A stretch of DNA of 64,000 bases, taken from Flaccisagitta enflata (lineage: Eukaryota > Chaetognatha > Sagittoidea > Aphragmophora). Positions 21,372 through 31,134 of this stretch are shown here, piece by piece. The translations under genes and the position numbers were made by a program. The DNA lies in assembly GCA_965153355.1 (NCBI GenBank), contig OZ231127.1, positions 97,402,001-97,466,000 on the forward strand, in the 5' to 3' direction. The number at the start of each line of letters is the position of its first letter. The first letter of the stretch is position 1. The notes under the pieces were generated by a model. That model worked only from the letters and a program-made list of their open reading frames with translations. It was not told where the DNA came from and did no database searches.

Positions 21372-23421
21372 TTAAGAACAAATTTAGTGGTAATTCTCAC
21401 CATCTACCAACCTTCTGAAACGTGTGGCATCGCGACAACAGCATCAACAACACCCACAGTCACAACAACAACACAAAGACAACAACCTCCGGGACCCTTG
21501 TGTTTTTATCTCTCTCATCTGCTTCAACAACACCCACTGTCACAACAACAAACACAAAGACAACAACCTCCGGGACCCTTGTGTGTTTATCTCTCTTCTC
21601 TGCTTCAACAACGTCGCCAACATCGCCACCAGCTCGAGTCAACGCCCAAGCAGCTCGTCGGGGACACCTCGACGACTTCAACTCGATCCTCATCTCTTTT
21701 CCAACCTCAAGAGGAGCTCCACGACTTGGCTTCTTCGAGAGGCTGTTGTGGACGACCACTGAGCCAGCCTAGGACCGTGGAGATCGGTCGAACGGGGGGT
21801 TTGGTGCAAGCCAACCAACCCTTACTAAAGGGTGAGCCAAACTAGAGTTAAATCTAACACTAACCAACTCTATCTTCCCCCTGACCGAACAGACAGACTT
21901 TCAGTCCATTGAAATTCCATCATTACTCATGCTTTTTGCTTCCCTGTTTTGCATCCGCATGTGGCACGATTTCCGGCGTCCCCAACGGCTCAACGACGGT
22001 CACGAGTCCTTCCCCTGACGCCACCCGACGTCACCACGGCCTCCTCGACTCTCTCGACCCTCCACTGCAGCCGCAGACGTCCACCATCTCTTCAGCTTCA
22101 ACTCAAATCACAGGCGCCAAACTGAGATCGCGACGCCAACTTCGTCGAGCCACTGCAGCCGAACCTGCAGACCGATTTGCACGAAACTTGGTACCCAACT
22201 ACATCAACACTTCCTCTACCAACGCTGAAAGTTTCGTCCTCCGGAGGCAACGTTAAAGGAAAAATTCCCTCAGACTCGTTTTCATCCTCGGAAACTGGCG
22301 TCCTCGACGTCGTCATACAACAAACGCTCTCACGCCCAAACGGTTCGAAGTGAAGCCTCAAAACGCGGCAGGCAAGTCGTCAGGGACACCCTCTCATGCG
22401 TCCTACTCGATTCGCATCCATCACGAACCTCCAACAGCTCGTGGAAGCGAAACCGTCGACGTCTTCGTCGAGCCTCGCCGCCTACAAATTCAAACAACTC
22501 TCGACGCCAAAATATTCGATTTGAAACCTTCCAACTTCGTACACTAGTAGTCGTGGACACCCTCTCGCGTATCCAACTCGACTCACACCCGTCACGAACC
22601 TCCAGCAGCTCGTGGAAGCATCCCCGTCGACGTTTTCGTCGAGCCGCGCCGCCTACGGTCTCAAACGTCTCCCAACGCCGCAATATCAACTCGAGAGCCG
22701 TCCCGAGCTAGCAACAGCTCCCTCCAGCCTTCCTCTACGACATCCATACCCGACACGACCTCAACTCTTCGCCAATCGGCTCGTGGATGCGTCCAAACAT
22801 CGTCCTCGACGAACCGCCGAAGGCTCCAACTCAAAATCGCTCTCGAACGGTCAAACCTTGTTGGATTCTTCTCAAAACGGAATAGAGTCGTCCTCTAGTC
22901 TACCTCCACCTTCCCTGCAAACGGCATCGACCAACTCCTTCGTCTTGACCGCCAATTTCGCTTCCGAAGTCCCTCGTCGAACGCCTTCGTCAAAAGTCAA
23001 CTTCGGATGCGGATCCACGACCAGCTTCGCGGCCAATCGGCGTCCACTCGTCAGTGAAGCAACTTCACACCTAGAGGTACCTATTCCAACCGTCATTCAG
23101 CCTCCGACTCGCCTCTGGGGCCTCCGTAGACGCCCCGGAAGTTCGCCTATGTTCGCTACTTCTACACTTATTTACAGCCATAACTCCCAAACGGCTCTTC
23201 AGAGAGAAAATCCACTGGACGATTCCTCCCTCTGGAGTAATCAAGGGTCGGGCATTCCGTGGACATGCTGCTTCATAGCATTTTCCAACATTCAACTCTA
23301 ATTAGGTGAATCTTTGCAGCAACAATATGCAAATTAGCTCTGCTCAGCCTATACATGTGTAACGACACTACACAGCAATTCAGCACTTCCTCTATCGTTT
23401 TGGCACCTTATTTACTCTCAA
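21372..23421 (+). other. Long leader between primer site and gag, with internal duplications
   Basis: About 2 kb, longer than usual for gypsy elements. A 76-bp-spaced direct repeat (CACAAAGACAACAACCTCCG at about 21473 and 21553) and an imperfect repeat of about 190 bp (around 22370-22510 and 22555-22690) are visible. Open frames of 115 and 229 codons lie at 21909-22256 and 22612-23301. They are Ser/Pro/Thr-rich with no recognised domain and may be by-products of the repeats. Confidence 0.6.
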
Positions 23422-24810
23422 ATGAGTAATACCAACGATCAGCCTGACTCTCTCAACGACAACAGCTTCCTGTCAGCCCCAACACGCCGTCAACGCTCCC
23501 GCTATCGCCCATCTTCTCCCTACGACGAAGACGACGGTTTAAACTCAATCTTCAATTTCCCTGAGACTAATCCAGTCACTCTACTTGACATTGACGTCCG
23601 CAACGGGGTCAGATCGTACCCACCACCAGCCATGGATCTCAGAGGTGCTGCAGCTGCTCCTCAACAGCCACTCAACATTGAAGAAATGACACTCGAGCAG
23701 AAATTCATTCATCTCACTCAACTGGCTGAAAATCAACAGAAACAGATGCAACAGGCAAATGACTTTGCCTCCCGCCAAGCCGAGCAGCTGCTGGCCTCCC
23801 AACAACAACTTCGAGAGTCTCAAGAGACCCTTCAGCGTCTGACTTCAGCCTTTGAAAGCCTCTCTACTCAGCCTCAAGCTCGAGCCACCGTTCCAGCTCC
23901 AAAAAAGAAACCCGAGCTCCCTCCTTTCGATACGAAAAACATCCTCATCTGGATAAGAAGAACTGAGGCAGCATATGCAAGGGTAGGAGTAGTGGAAGCC
24001 AGCGACAAGTTTGCATGGCTTGAGTCAATGTTTCAAGTCGGACTCAACCCTCGAATTGACTCATTCCTATATGGCACAAACACAGCTCAAGATTGGAGTG
24101 ATTTCATCCAATATCTCAAGGACGAATATGGCCCAACTCGTCGCCAAAAGGCTCAAAAACTGATGACAGAGATCAACAGGCACGACATGAAACCGTCCCA
24201 ATACCTCACCCAGCTCGAGGAAGACACCAAGGACGTGACCATCGATGACATGAGAAAAGAACACTTGTTGAAAACTATACCTCCCAGAATCAGAGAGATA
24301 TTAGGAAAACAAGTCGAGAGTAAAACAGCAAAGGAAGTTGCTGCATTGGCAGACGCATATTTTGACAGGCAAGGAAAGCCAATCGAGAGGCAAGCCAATC
24401 CTATCAACAGCATCTCCTCCAACATCTCGTCGACAGCTGACTCAACTCCCTCGTCATCATCTTCCTTCACCACAGCCTTCGTCGACGACGAAACAGATGT
24501 GAATTATGTCAACAGAGGAAATTTCAGAGGCAACAACAACAACAACAGCAGAGGACGCAGCAGAAGCAGGCCAAATCGCAGCAACAGTCGTCCTGGCTTC
24601 AACAGATTCCCCAACTCCTCGTCATCTGCTTCTCGACCAACTGGAGACCATGGTCAACAGCAACAACAGCAACATCCGCCTGGAACATGCAGGTTTCATC
24701 GCAAATTTGGGGACAAAGCCAACAAATGCGTCTCGGACTGTCCCAAGTTCAAGTCCTTTGCAGCACAACAGCAGAAGCAGCCAAACAACAACGGGGGTCG
24801 ACGCATGTAA
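23422..24810 (+). CDS. gag: Gag polyprotein, 462 aa
   Basis: This is the structural protein of the retrotransposon particle. The N-terminal part is polar. A Gln-rich coiled-coil-like segment lies at about 95-150 and a retrotransposon Gag domain at about 170-315 (FAWLESMFQVGL, DWSDFIQYLKDEYG). A Ser/Asn/Arg-rich nucleic-acid-binding segment follows. The C-terminal finger is C423-x2-H426-x9-C436-x3-C440, the CHCC form characteristic of the CsRn1 clade rather than CCHC. The ATG follows CTCAA in an otherwise stop-bounded leader. gag ends with TAA inside the start of the pol frame. Confidence 0.9.
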   Translation: MSNTNDQPDSLNDNSFLSAPTRRQRSRYRPSSPYDEDDGLNSIFNFPETNPVTLLDIDVRNGVRSYPPPAMDLRGAAAAPQQPLNIEEMTLEQKFIHLTQLAENQQKQMQQANDFASRQAEQLLASQQQLRESQETLQRLTSAFESLSTQPQARATVPAPKKKPELPPFDTKNILIWIRRTEAAYARVGVVEASDKFAWLESMFQVGLNPRIDSFLYGTNTAQDWSDFIQYLKDEYGPTRRQKAQKLMTEINRHDMKPSQYLTQLEEDTKDVTIDDMRKEHLLKTIPPRIREILGKQVESKTAKEVAALADAYFDRQGKPIERQANPINSISSNISSTADSTPSSSSSFTTAFVDDETDVNYVNRGNFRGNNNNNSRGRSRSRPNRSNSRPGFNRFPNSSSSASRPTGDHGQQQQQQHPPGTCRFHRKFGDKANKCVSDCPKFKSFAAQQQKQPNNNGGRRM

Positions 24811-27800
24811 ACGCGGCGACTCCCCATCCATCAACATCGTTTACAAACAATGATCTTCTTTATGTACATGACAGCTCAACCAAACAACGTTGGTTAATCG
24901 ACGGTGGTGCAGTTTTAAGTATTATGCCTCCAACTTCAGCTCAACGACTAAAAGGCCCAACATCCAATCAACTTCAAGCAGCCAACGGCTCCCGCATCAA
25001 CTGCTATGGAGTTAACAATGTACAAATTCACATTTCTAATCGAAAATTCAATTTCCCTATCACCGTCGCTGACGTCAAACAAAATATACTCGGGGCTGAT
25101 TTTCTCGCCCACTCCTATCTGGCCCCCAACCACCGAGATGGGACATTGATTGATCTCAAGAATATGTCAGTTCTTCGGGCTGATTTTGCAAAAGGCGACG
25201 AGCCATGCAGGATAAATCATGTCAGTCAAGCCAACAGCCCTTATTATCAAATGCTGGATAAAAAATATCCAAATCTTTCCAATCCTTCATTCCGTGTCAA
25301 GGATGTGGACCACGGGGTCCATCACTACATTCCGACAGATGGCCCCCCGGTGCAAGCAAGGGCCAGGAAATTAGACCCCGAGAAGCTCTCAGTGGCCAAA
25401 GCTGAGATTGAAAAATTGGTTGCCCTTGGAGTCTGCGAGAGAGGCAAATCAGAGTGGTCCTCTCCCCTTCTGGTTACAACTAAACCTTGTAATTCACCAT
25501 GTACCTGCGAACAACAAAAGCCATGTGGAGGCTGGAGAGTCTGTGGTGATTATAGACGGCTGAACCACATGACTACTACAGATCGCTATCCTGTAAAAAA
25601 CCTCCAAGATTTCAATGCGGACCTGCGAGGCAAGAAAATCTTTTCTAAAGTAGATCTTTTGAAAGGATATCACCAGATTCCGGTGAATCCGGCAGACGTC
25701 AGAAAAACTGCAGTCATCACGCCCTTCGGTTTGTTTCTCTTTCCACGTTGCCCATTCGGATTGAAGAATGCGGGGCAAGACTTCCAACGTCTTATGGATA
25801 AAATTCTAGGTGATGTGCCCCACACCTTCGTCTATTTAGACGACATATTAATTGCCTCAGAGTCAATGGAAGAGCACATGCAGGATCTCGAGCGAGTCTT
25901 CTCAATACTGGAAGAAAATGGACTCGTTGTAAATCGAAAAAAATGCATACTTGGGGCCTCTTCAATCGAGTTCCTTGGCCATCTTGTCGACGCCAGTGGA
26001 ATCAGGCCACTTCCTGAGAAGGTGGAAGCCATAAAGAAAGTAGCACCACCAACCACCATCAAGGAGCTTCAACGCTTTCTTGGAATGGTGAACTACTATC
26101 GCCGGTTCATTCGGAAGGCTGCTCACCATTTATTCCATCTCTTCGAAGTGCTCGGTGACAAACCAAAGAGATTGGAGTGGACTCAAAACATGCAACAGTC
26201 TTTCGATGCAATTAAGCTAGCTCTTTCCAATGCAGCAATGCTCGCCCACCCGGACTCCACCCTCCCACTCGCCATCACCTCCGACGCCTCGGATGTTGCT
26301 ATAGGAGCAGTGCTGGAGCAGAGGGGCCCCAAAGGCTGGGAACCCCTCGCCTTCTTCTCAAAGAAGTTGTCCGACTCTCAACAGAAGTGGCCTCCCTATG
26401 ACAGGGAACTGCATGCTGCACATAAAGCTGTCCGCCATTTCAAGCATATGGTGGAAGGTAGATCGTTTACGATCTACACTGACCACCAAAGCCTTGTCCC
26501 CAGCATGGCAAAGAAGACTGAAGCCCAAACGGCCCGTCAACAAAATCAGCTGTCGGAGATATCCGAATACACAACGGATATACGGTACCTTCAGGGAAAA
26601 AGCAATGTAGTGGCAGATGCATTGTCGAGACCCAATGGTCCAGAAGGCATCAAAGCTTCCATCACAGTCTCCAATGTCAACTACAGCAATGAAATGCATC
26701 CATTCGTTCATCAAATGAATGAATTGGCTCATGAGGGAAACTTGGGAGTCTATGTTGAAGTTCCCGGTGAAGACGATGATGAAGCAGCTGACGAGCAGCT
26801 GGATCAACCCGAAGAGATCAACGCCATCCTCGAGCAAATGGACAAATGCTTCTCTCGCTTGTCCACAACCAACAGCCCTCCATGGCCTCTTCCTCCGTCG
26901 AGCTCCAGTCTTCCTCTGACACCAACTCTATCGTCGACTCCCACAGCAGTCAACAGCCCTCCAAGGCCTCTTCCTCACGTCAACTCTTGTCTTCCTCTGA
27001 CTTCGAGCATCTCGTCGACTTCTTCTGCAACCAAAAAGCAACACTCAGTGAGATTTGCTTCACCCATCGCCTCTAACGACGCTGCAGACTCCAAAGCTTC
27101 CGACGAGACACTGGAGTTAATCAACCAACGTCCAAATCACTGCCCAGAGCTGAATCTTTTTGACCAACGAATGGAAGAAGCCGCAAGACAGCATCCCGAG
27201 CTCAAACGCTTCGTGCCTCCAGCCACTGCAACTGCTGATCCTCCAACTTCTCCTCCACTTCCTCCAACGGAAGCAGTTAACACAAAATCATCCTCAACTC
27301 TTACTTCAATCAACATGGTTGACAAGCCTCTGCCTGACAACAAGCTCAATGAGTTACAGTCAATGATCAACGCAATCGACCATTATGCCATTGATCTCGA
27401 GGATTTGGCTAGACAACAAGCCTTAGACCCAGAATTTCGGGCCCTCCTTCGCAACGCTCAAACAGGCCTCAGCTTTAGAAAAATAAAGATTGGCTCTGTC
27501 TTCCTTCACGTGGATGTATCTAACGGCCCTGCAAGGCCGTTTGTGCCTTTATCCTATCGTAGAAGGATCTTCAACGTCGTACATGGTTTGGGGCATCCGG
27601 GAATTGAAAGGACGCGTCAATCCATAGCTGATAAATTCGTCTGGCCAAACTTGAAACAAGACATCAGCAAGTGGGCTCGAGAATGCCTCCCCTGCCAGCG
27701 TTCCAAAATCCACAAGCACACAGTGCCTCCCATTGCCGACTTCACCGTGCCAGCCAAAAGGTTTCAACATATCCACATGGATTTGGTCTCCATGCCTCAC

Positions 27801-29171
27801 TCGAATGGATATAACCACTTGCTCACCATTGTGGACAGATTTTCCAGATGGCCAGTGGCCATCCCAATCGCGGATATCAATGCAGAAACAATCCTAGACC
27901 AGTTTGCACACGGCTGGATAGCAACATATGGCGTCCCAGAAATTGTAACAACTGACAGGGGTAGTCAATTTACTTCTCAAATATTCGGCCAACTCCTCAC
28001 CAACTGGGGCATAAAACATATCACCACTACAGCCTATCATCCGGAAAGCAATGGTATGGTGGAACGACTGCACAGGCGTCTGAAGGAGAGCTTAATTGCT
28101 TTAGGAAATGGCGAACGACATGAGTGGTTCTGGAAGCTGCCAACGACGCTTCTTGCCATCAGGACTACCATCAAACCTGACATAGGAGCCTCTCCGTCTG
28201 ACTTGGTTTATGGAGAGGGCATCACGGTCCCTGGCCAACTCGTCGGCCCTCCACAACTCTCTGATGAGGAGTTGCTTCGCCAACAACGCTCAACACTCAA
28301 CAATCTCCGCGTAGAAGTTGAAAGATTACAACCCAAACCTACATCAGCACATCGTCGACCTCAAGTCCAGATTCCGGACGAGCTGGCCACTTCGACTCAT
28401 GTGTTAGTGAGAAAAGGCCTTCAACCATCTCTCACGGCTCCGTATGAGGGCCCCTACAAGGTCCTTTCTCGACATCAAACGGGCTACAGAGTCCAAATTC
28501 CTGGCAGAAACTCTGATGTAATCGCTTTGTCTCGGTTGAAACCAGCCTTCGTCTCCAATGAAGAGGACCGTGATGAAGGTGACTCTGACGATCAAACTCC
28601 ACCGTCTCCTCCTCCTCCTGGGCGTCCTCCAGGGGTAAGGACTCGTGTTCCAGAGCCGTCTTCTCGCACCACCCGCAGTTCCTCGCGTCAACAAAGAAAC
28701 AATCCTCCACAGTCGTCTGATGAGCCCAACCGTTTGGTCCAGGATTCTCAGCTTCCGGGACCAAGTAGAGACGCTCCTGGTGTCCCTCTCGACGACTCTC
28801 CTCCTCCTCCTCCCCGTCCTCGACGAGCTGCTCCTCGCGTCGTCAACGACGATCCGGTTGATCCCACTGGAGGGGTTGACATTCCGGAGGATCCGAACCT
28901 CGCTCAACCACCCGGTGCCTTCGGCCAAAGCATCATCGCCGAAGCTTTTCCTCACCTTCCGGATCCCCTCTGCAGGGACCCAAACGACGTTGACCAACCG
29001 TTGGTGCCCCCTACTGCATCTACTAACAATCAAGGGGGCGTAGCCGAACGCCAAGGGGGCGCCCAAAGGAGAGTCCATTCCTTCTCCAATCCTAAACAAG
29101 GAAACTTTTCCTACAGGCGTCGCAGACCTGACGTCAATGCCTTGAAACAACTTCTTTCAAATCTCAATTAA
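24687..29171 (+). CDS. pol: Pol polyprotein, up to 1494 aa (PR, RT, RNase H, integrase)
   Basis: The frame is -1 relative to gag and overlaps it at 24687-24810, so expression by -1 frameshifting is likely. I did not find a canonical slippery heptamer in the right phase. The protease motif reads LI-D72-G-G-A, with Gly where Ser or Thr is usual, and ends ILGADFL. Reverse transcriptase spans about 215-450, with SKVDLLKGYHQI and the catalytic Y383-L-D-D. RNase H starts near D533 (SDASDVAIGAVLEQ). A Ser/Pro-rich linker of about 240 residues separates it from integrase. Integrase has an HHCC finger from H966 (HGLGHPG...CLPCQRSK) and catalytic D1032, D1090 and E1126, a D-x35-E spacing. A GPY/F module (YEGPYKVL, about 1253) and a Pro-rich tail follow. 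The frame is intact. Confidence 0.93.
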   Translation: MQVSSQIWGQSQQMRLGLSQVQVLCSTTAEAAKQQRGSTHVNAATPHPSTSFTNNDLLYVHDSSTKQRWLIDGGAVLSIMPPTSAQRLKGPTSNQLQAANGSRINCYGVNNVQIHISNRKFNFPITVADVKQNILGADFLAHSYLAPNHRDGTLIDLKNMSVLRADFAKGDEPCRINHVSQANSPYYQMLDKKYPNLSNPSFRVKDVDHGVHHYIPTDGPPVQARARKLDPEKLSVAKAEIEKLVALGVCERGKSEWSSPLLVTTKPCNSPCTCEQQKPCGGWRVCGDYRRLNHMTTTDRYPVKNLQDFNADLRGKKIFSKVDLLKGYHQIPVNPADVRKTAVITPFGLFLFPRCPFGLKNAGQDFQRLMDKILGDVPHTFVYLDDILIASESMEEHMQDLERVFSILEENGLVVNRKKCILGASSIEFLGHLVDASGIRPLPEKVEAIKKVAPPTTIKELQRFLGMVNYYRRFIRKAAHHLFHLFEVLGDKPKRLEWTQNMQQSFDAIKLALSNAAMLAHPDSTLPLAITSDASDVAIGAVLEQRGPKGWEPLAFFSKKLSDSQQKWPPYDRELHAAHKAVRHFKHMVEGRSFTIYTDHQSLVPSMAKKTEAQTARQQNQLSEISEYTTDIRYLQGKSNVVADALSRPNGPEGIKASITVSNVNYSNEMHPFVHQMNELAHEGNLGVYVEVPGEDDDEAADEQLDQPEEINAILEQMDKCFSRLSTTNSPPWPLPPSSSSLPLTPTLSSTPTAVNSPPRPLPHVNSCLPLTSSISSTSSATKKQHSVRFASPIASNDAADSKASDETLELINQRPNHCPELNLFDQRMEEAARQHPELKRFVPPATATADPPTSPPLPPTEAVNTKSSSTLTSINMVDKPLPDNKLNELQSMINAIDHYAIDLEDLARQQALDPEFRALLRNAQTGLSFRKIKIGSVFLHVDVSNGPARPFVPLSYRRRIFNVVHGLGHPGIERTRQSIADKFVWPNLKQDISKWARECLPCQRSKIHKHTVPPIADFTVPAKRFQHIHMDLVSMPHSNGYNHLLTIVDRFSRWPVAIPIADINAETILDQFAHGWIATYGVPEIVTTDRGSQFTSQIFGQLLTNWGIKHITTTAYHPESNGMVERLHRRLKESLIALGNGERHEWFWKLPTTLLAIRTTIKPDIGASPSDLVYGEGITVPGQLVGPPQLSDEELLRQQRSTLNNLRVEVERLQPKPTSAHRRPQVQIPDELATSTHVLVRKGLQPSLTAPYEGPYKVLSRHQTGYRVQIPGRNSDVIALSRLKPAFVSNEEDRDEGDSDDQTPPSPPPPGRPPGVRTRVPEPSSRTTRSSSRQQRNNPPQSSDEPNRLVQDSQLPGPSRDAPGVPLDDSPPPPPRPRRAAPRVVNDDPVDPTGGVDIPEDPNLAQPPGAFGQSIIAEAFPHLPDPLCRDPNDVDQPLVPPTASTNNQGGVAERQGGAQRRVHSFSNPKQGNFSYRRRRPDVNALKQLLSNLN

Positions 29172-29295
29172 CATTTCGGCGAAGTAGGTTGAACTTTTTA
29201 CTCATTCTTTTCACATCGTTATGGATAACTGTGTTTATTAGCGTCATAGAGTCACAGACTCTACATTATTTCACTCGTTTGGTTTAGAATGTGTT

Positions 29296-29435
29296 TCCCT
29301 TTACTCGCGGAGGAGCAGCCTCAATAAAAATGCAACCATTACATTTAGTGCGTCAGTTTCACTTTTTATTTACTCTTTACTCGCGGAGGCGCGCCTCAAT
29401 AAAAATGCAACCGTTTAATTTAGTGTGTTCAATCA
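29296..29435 (+). repeat. Direct repeat in the 3' untranslated part of the retrotransposon
   Basis: TTTACTCGCGGAGG...GCCTCAATAAAAATGCAACC occurs twice (about 29301 and 29384). Each copy contains an AATAAA. Confidence 0.8.
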
Positions 29436-29482
29436 CGTCTGGAGATTGCTCTTCGTCTCGTTTTACTCCCCTCGTGTAATCT

Positions 29483-29490
29483 AGGGGGCG
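29483..29490 (+). promoter_or_regulatory. Polypurine tract
   Basis: AGGGGGCG directly precedes the 3' LTR. It is short but in the expected place. Confidence 0.6.
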
Positions 29491-30373
29491 TGTGGCGTAT
29501 ATGACATTACTGCTTTTATTTTAACATAAAACGTCTATATTCGCTTATTTCATATTTAGACCAAAAATCTCATTTGCATACTATGGTGGGATTATGGGTG
29601 CATTGGATCCGTCTCGTTATCCTCTTTCATTTGATACCTCGCACTTGATTCTGCTATCTATACTTTAGAAGTTATAGAGGTTTTTCTATTAACTGCCCTT
29701 TCACCCCCAGGGTACCCCAGGGGCAGCTTGGGATCCACCCCATACATCGACCCCTCTATCCCCCTCCGGGTTAAAGCTTAGCCAAAGGAGACCCCAAATC
29801 CGGGGTCAAAAATGACCCAGCTCCAGCCGTTTAGGAGCTAGTGCCCCTGCCCCTTTAGGAGCCTTTTTGGAGCTCAGAGCCTCGGCTGCCGAGATGCTCT
29901 CATTTTTCCCCTTCCTTCAAGCCTCCTTTGGTTCACTGTAGATGGCGCTAGTAGTCTCATCTCCGTGGTTATATTGCTCCTTTGTTTATCCTTCCTTAGC
30001 TTGGTTTCCAATCCAAGATGGCGGCGCCCTTGGCTCCGTTCCCGGCCGCGGTAGCTTACCTGTGAGATAGAGTTCCTTCATTCTGGTTCTGTGTTTTTGG
30101 TCTGAAAATAGACTGGTATCTTCTTGGATTAAAAGCCTTGTTTTTATTTGCCTAAGGCCTTAGAGCCTTTGACTATCAAGACTTGTGATACATACCCCAA
30201 GGGTATAAGTGTTCTATGTATATGGTACATACCTCAAGGGTATATGTGTATGATTCATGGGCTAATGCCCCAAAAGACTTGTACTGTACTTTGGGATGTG
30301 AATTAAGTATATGACTGCATATGAACATACTCAACTTGTTGGAGTCCAAGTTGGTCCTAAAGTAACAGCCACA
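29491..30373 (+). repeat. 3' LTR
   Basis: 883 bp, the same length as the 5' LTR, followed by the target duplication GGGT. Confidence 0.95.
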
Positions 30374-30795
30374 GGGTTAGGGTTAGGGTTAGGGTTTGAC
30401 TTCACTTTTGAGGTACGTCCTTCTGAAACGAGTAAAAATGGGTTAGGGTTAGGGTTAGACTTCACTTTGGAGGTACATGTTGCGGGTTAGGGTTAGGGTT
30501 AGGGTTAGGGTTAGACTTCACTTTGGAGGTACATGTTGTGGGTTAGGGTTAGGGTTAGGGTTAGGGTTAGACTTCACTTTGGAGGTACATGTTGCGGGTT
30601 AGGGTTAGGGTTAGGGTTAGGGTTAGACTTCACTTTGGAGGTACATGTTGCGGGTTAGGGTTAGGGTTAGGGTTAGGGTTGGACTTCACTTTGGAGGTAT
30701 ATGTTGCGGGTTAGGGTTAGGGTTAGGGTTGGATAAAGGGGTTAGGGTTAGGGTTGCGGGTTAGGGTTAGGGTTTGGGTTAACCCTAACCCGTTG
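30374..30795. repeat. (TTAGGG)n array after the retrotransposon, ending in a head-to-head switch
   Basis: This continues the array of 20125-20471 with the same spacers (GACTTCACTTTGGAGGTACA, TGTTGCGGG). At about 30776-30792 TTAGGGTTTGGG switches to TTAACCCTAACCC, a short head-to-head telomeric junction. Confidence 0.95.
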
Positions 30796-30799
30796 AGGT

Positions 30800-30960
30800 T
30801 CGTGAATGGGTTTGGGTTTAGGGGTAGCGTTGGGTTTAGGGGTAGCATTGGGTTTAGGGGTAGCGTCGGGTTTAGGGGTAGCGTTGGGTTTAGGGGTTGG
30901 GTTTGGGTGAAGGGGTAGGGTTTGGGTGAAGGGGTAGGGCTGGATATGGGTATGTGTGGG
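30800..30960. repeat. GGGTTTAGGGGTAGC minisatellite, right part
   Basis: 18-bp units TTGGGTTTAGGGGTAGCG, then GGGTGAAGGGGTAGGG variants. It belongs with the block at 14470-15146. Confidence 0.85.
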
Positions 30961-31134
30961 GTATGGCTAGGGTCGGGAATGACTTTTATTATTTTATGTC
31001 GGCGCATTGCCGCATGAAAAAATGCTAAAACATATGCCTTTGTATGTCCGCCCAGCTCCTACACCTTTGCCCAATCCTGTTCAGGAGGTTTGCCAAGCTA
31101 TAAACCTAGACGTCAGGGGTTTACCCTACACAGG

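Larger units (their letters stand above)
20472..30373 (+). mobile_element. Complete Ty3/gypsy LTR retrotransposon, CsRn1-like
   Basis: Two 883-bp LTRs (20472-21354 and 29491-30373) start TGTGGC and end GCCACA. A 4-bp duplication GGGT flanks the element (20468-20471, 30374-30377). I count about five differences between the LTRs, so the insertion is young. The order is LTR, tRNA-Trp-like primer site, 2 kb leader, gag, pol (PR-RT-RH-IN), purine tract, LTR. The target was the GTTGCGGGT/TAGGG unit of the telomeric array. Confidence 0.95.
14367..31066. other. Outer shell element split by later insertions
   Basis: TAGGTGTAGGAGCTTGCCGG (14367-14386) and the inverted GTCCGCCCAGCTCCTACACC (31046-31065) are 20-bp inverted ends, and both flank a GGGTTTAGGGGTAG minisatellite. 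A third right-hand end (CCAGCCAGCTCCTACACC) with the same minisatellite occurs at 39720-40070 in a sub-kilobase element. I infer one small element whose minisatellite was invaded by everything between 15147 and about 30790. Confidence 0.4.

Noticed and set aside
24700-24810. A canonical -1 slippery heptamer in the gag-pol overlap
   Set aside because: AAATTTG at about 24708 is out of phase for gag, and the GGGGG run near 24792 does not fit the X-XXY-YYZ rule.
27137-29150. Antisense open frames within pol, including one of 248 codons
   Set aside because: They are shadows of the intact sense frame, with no independent support.
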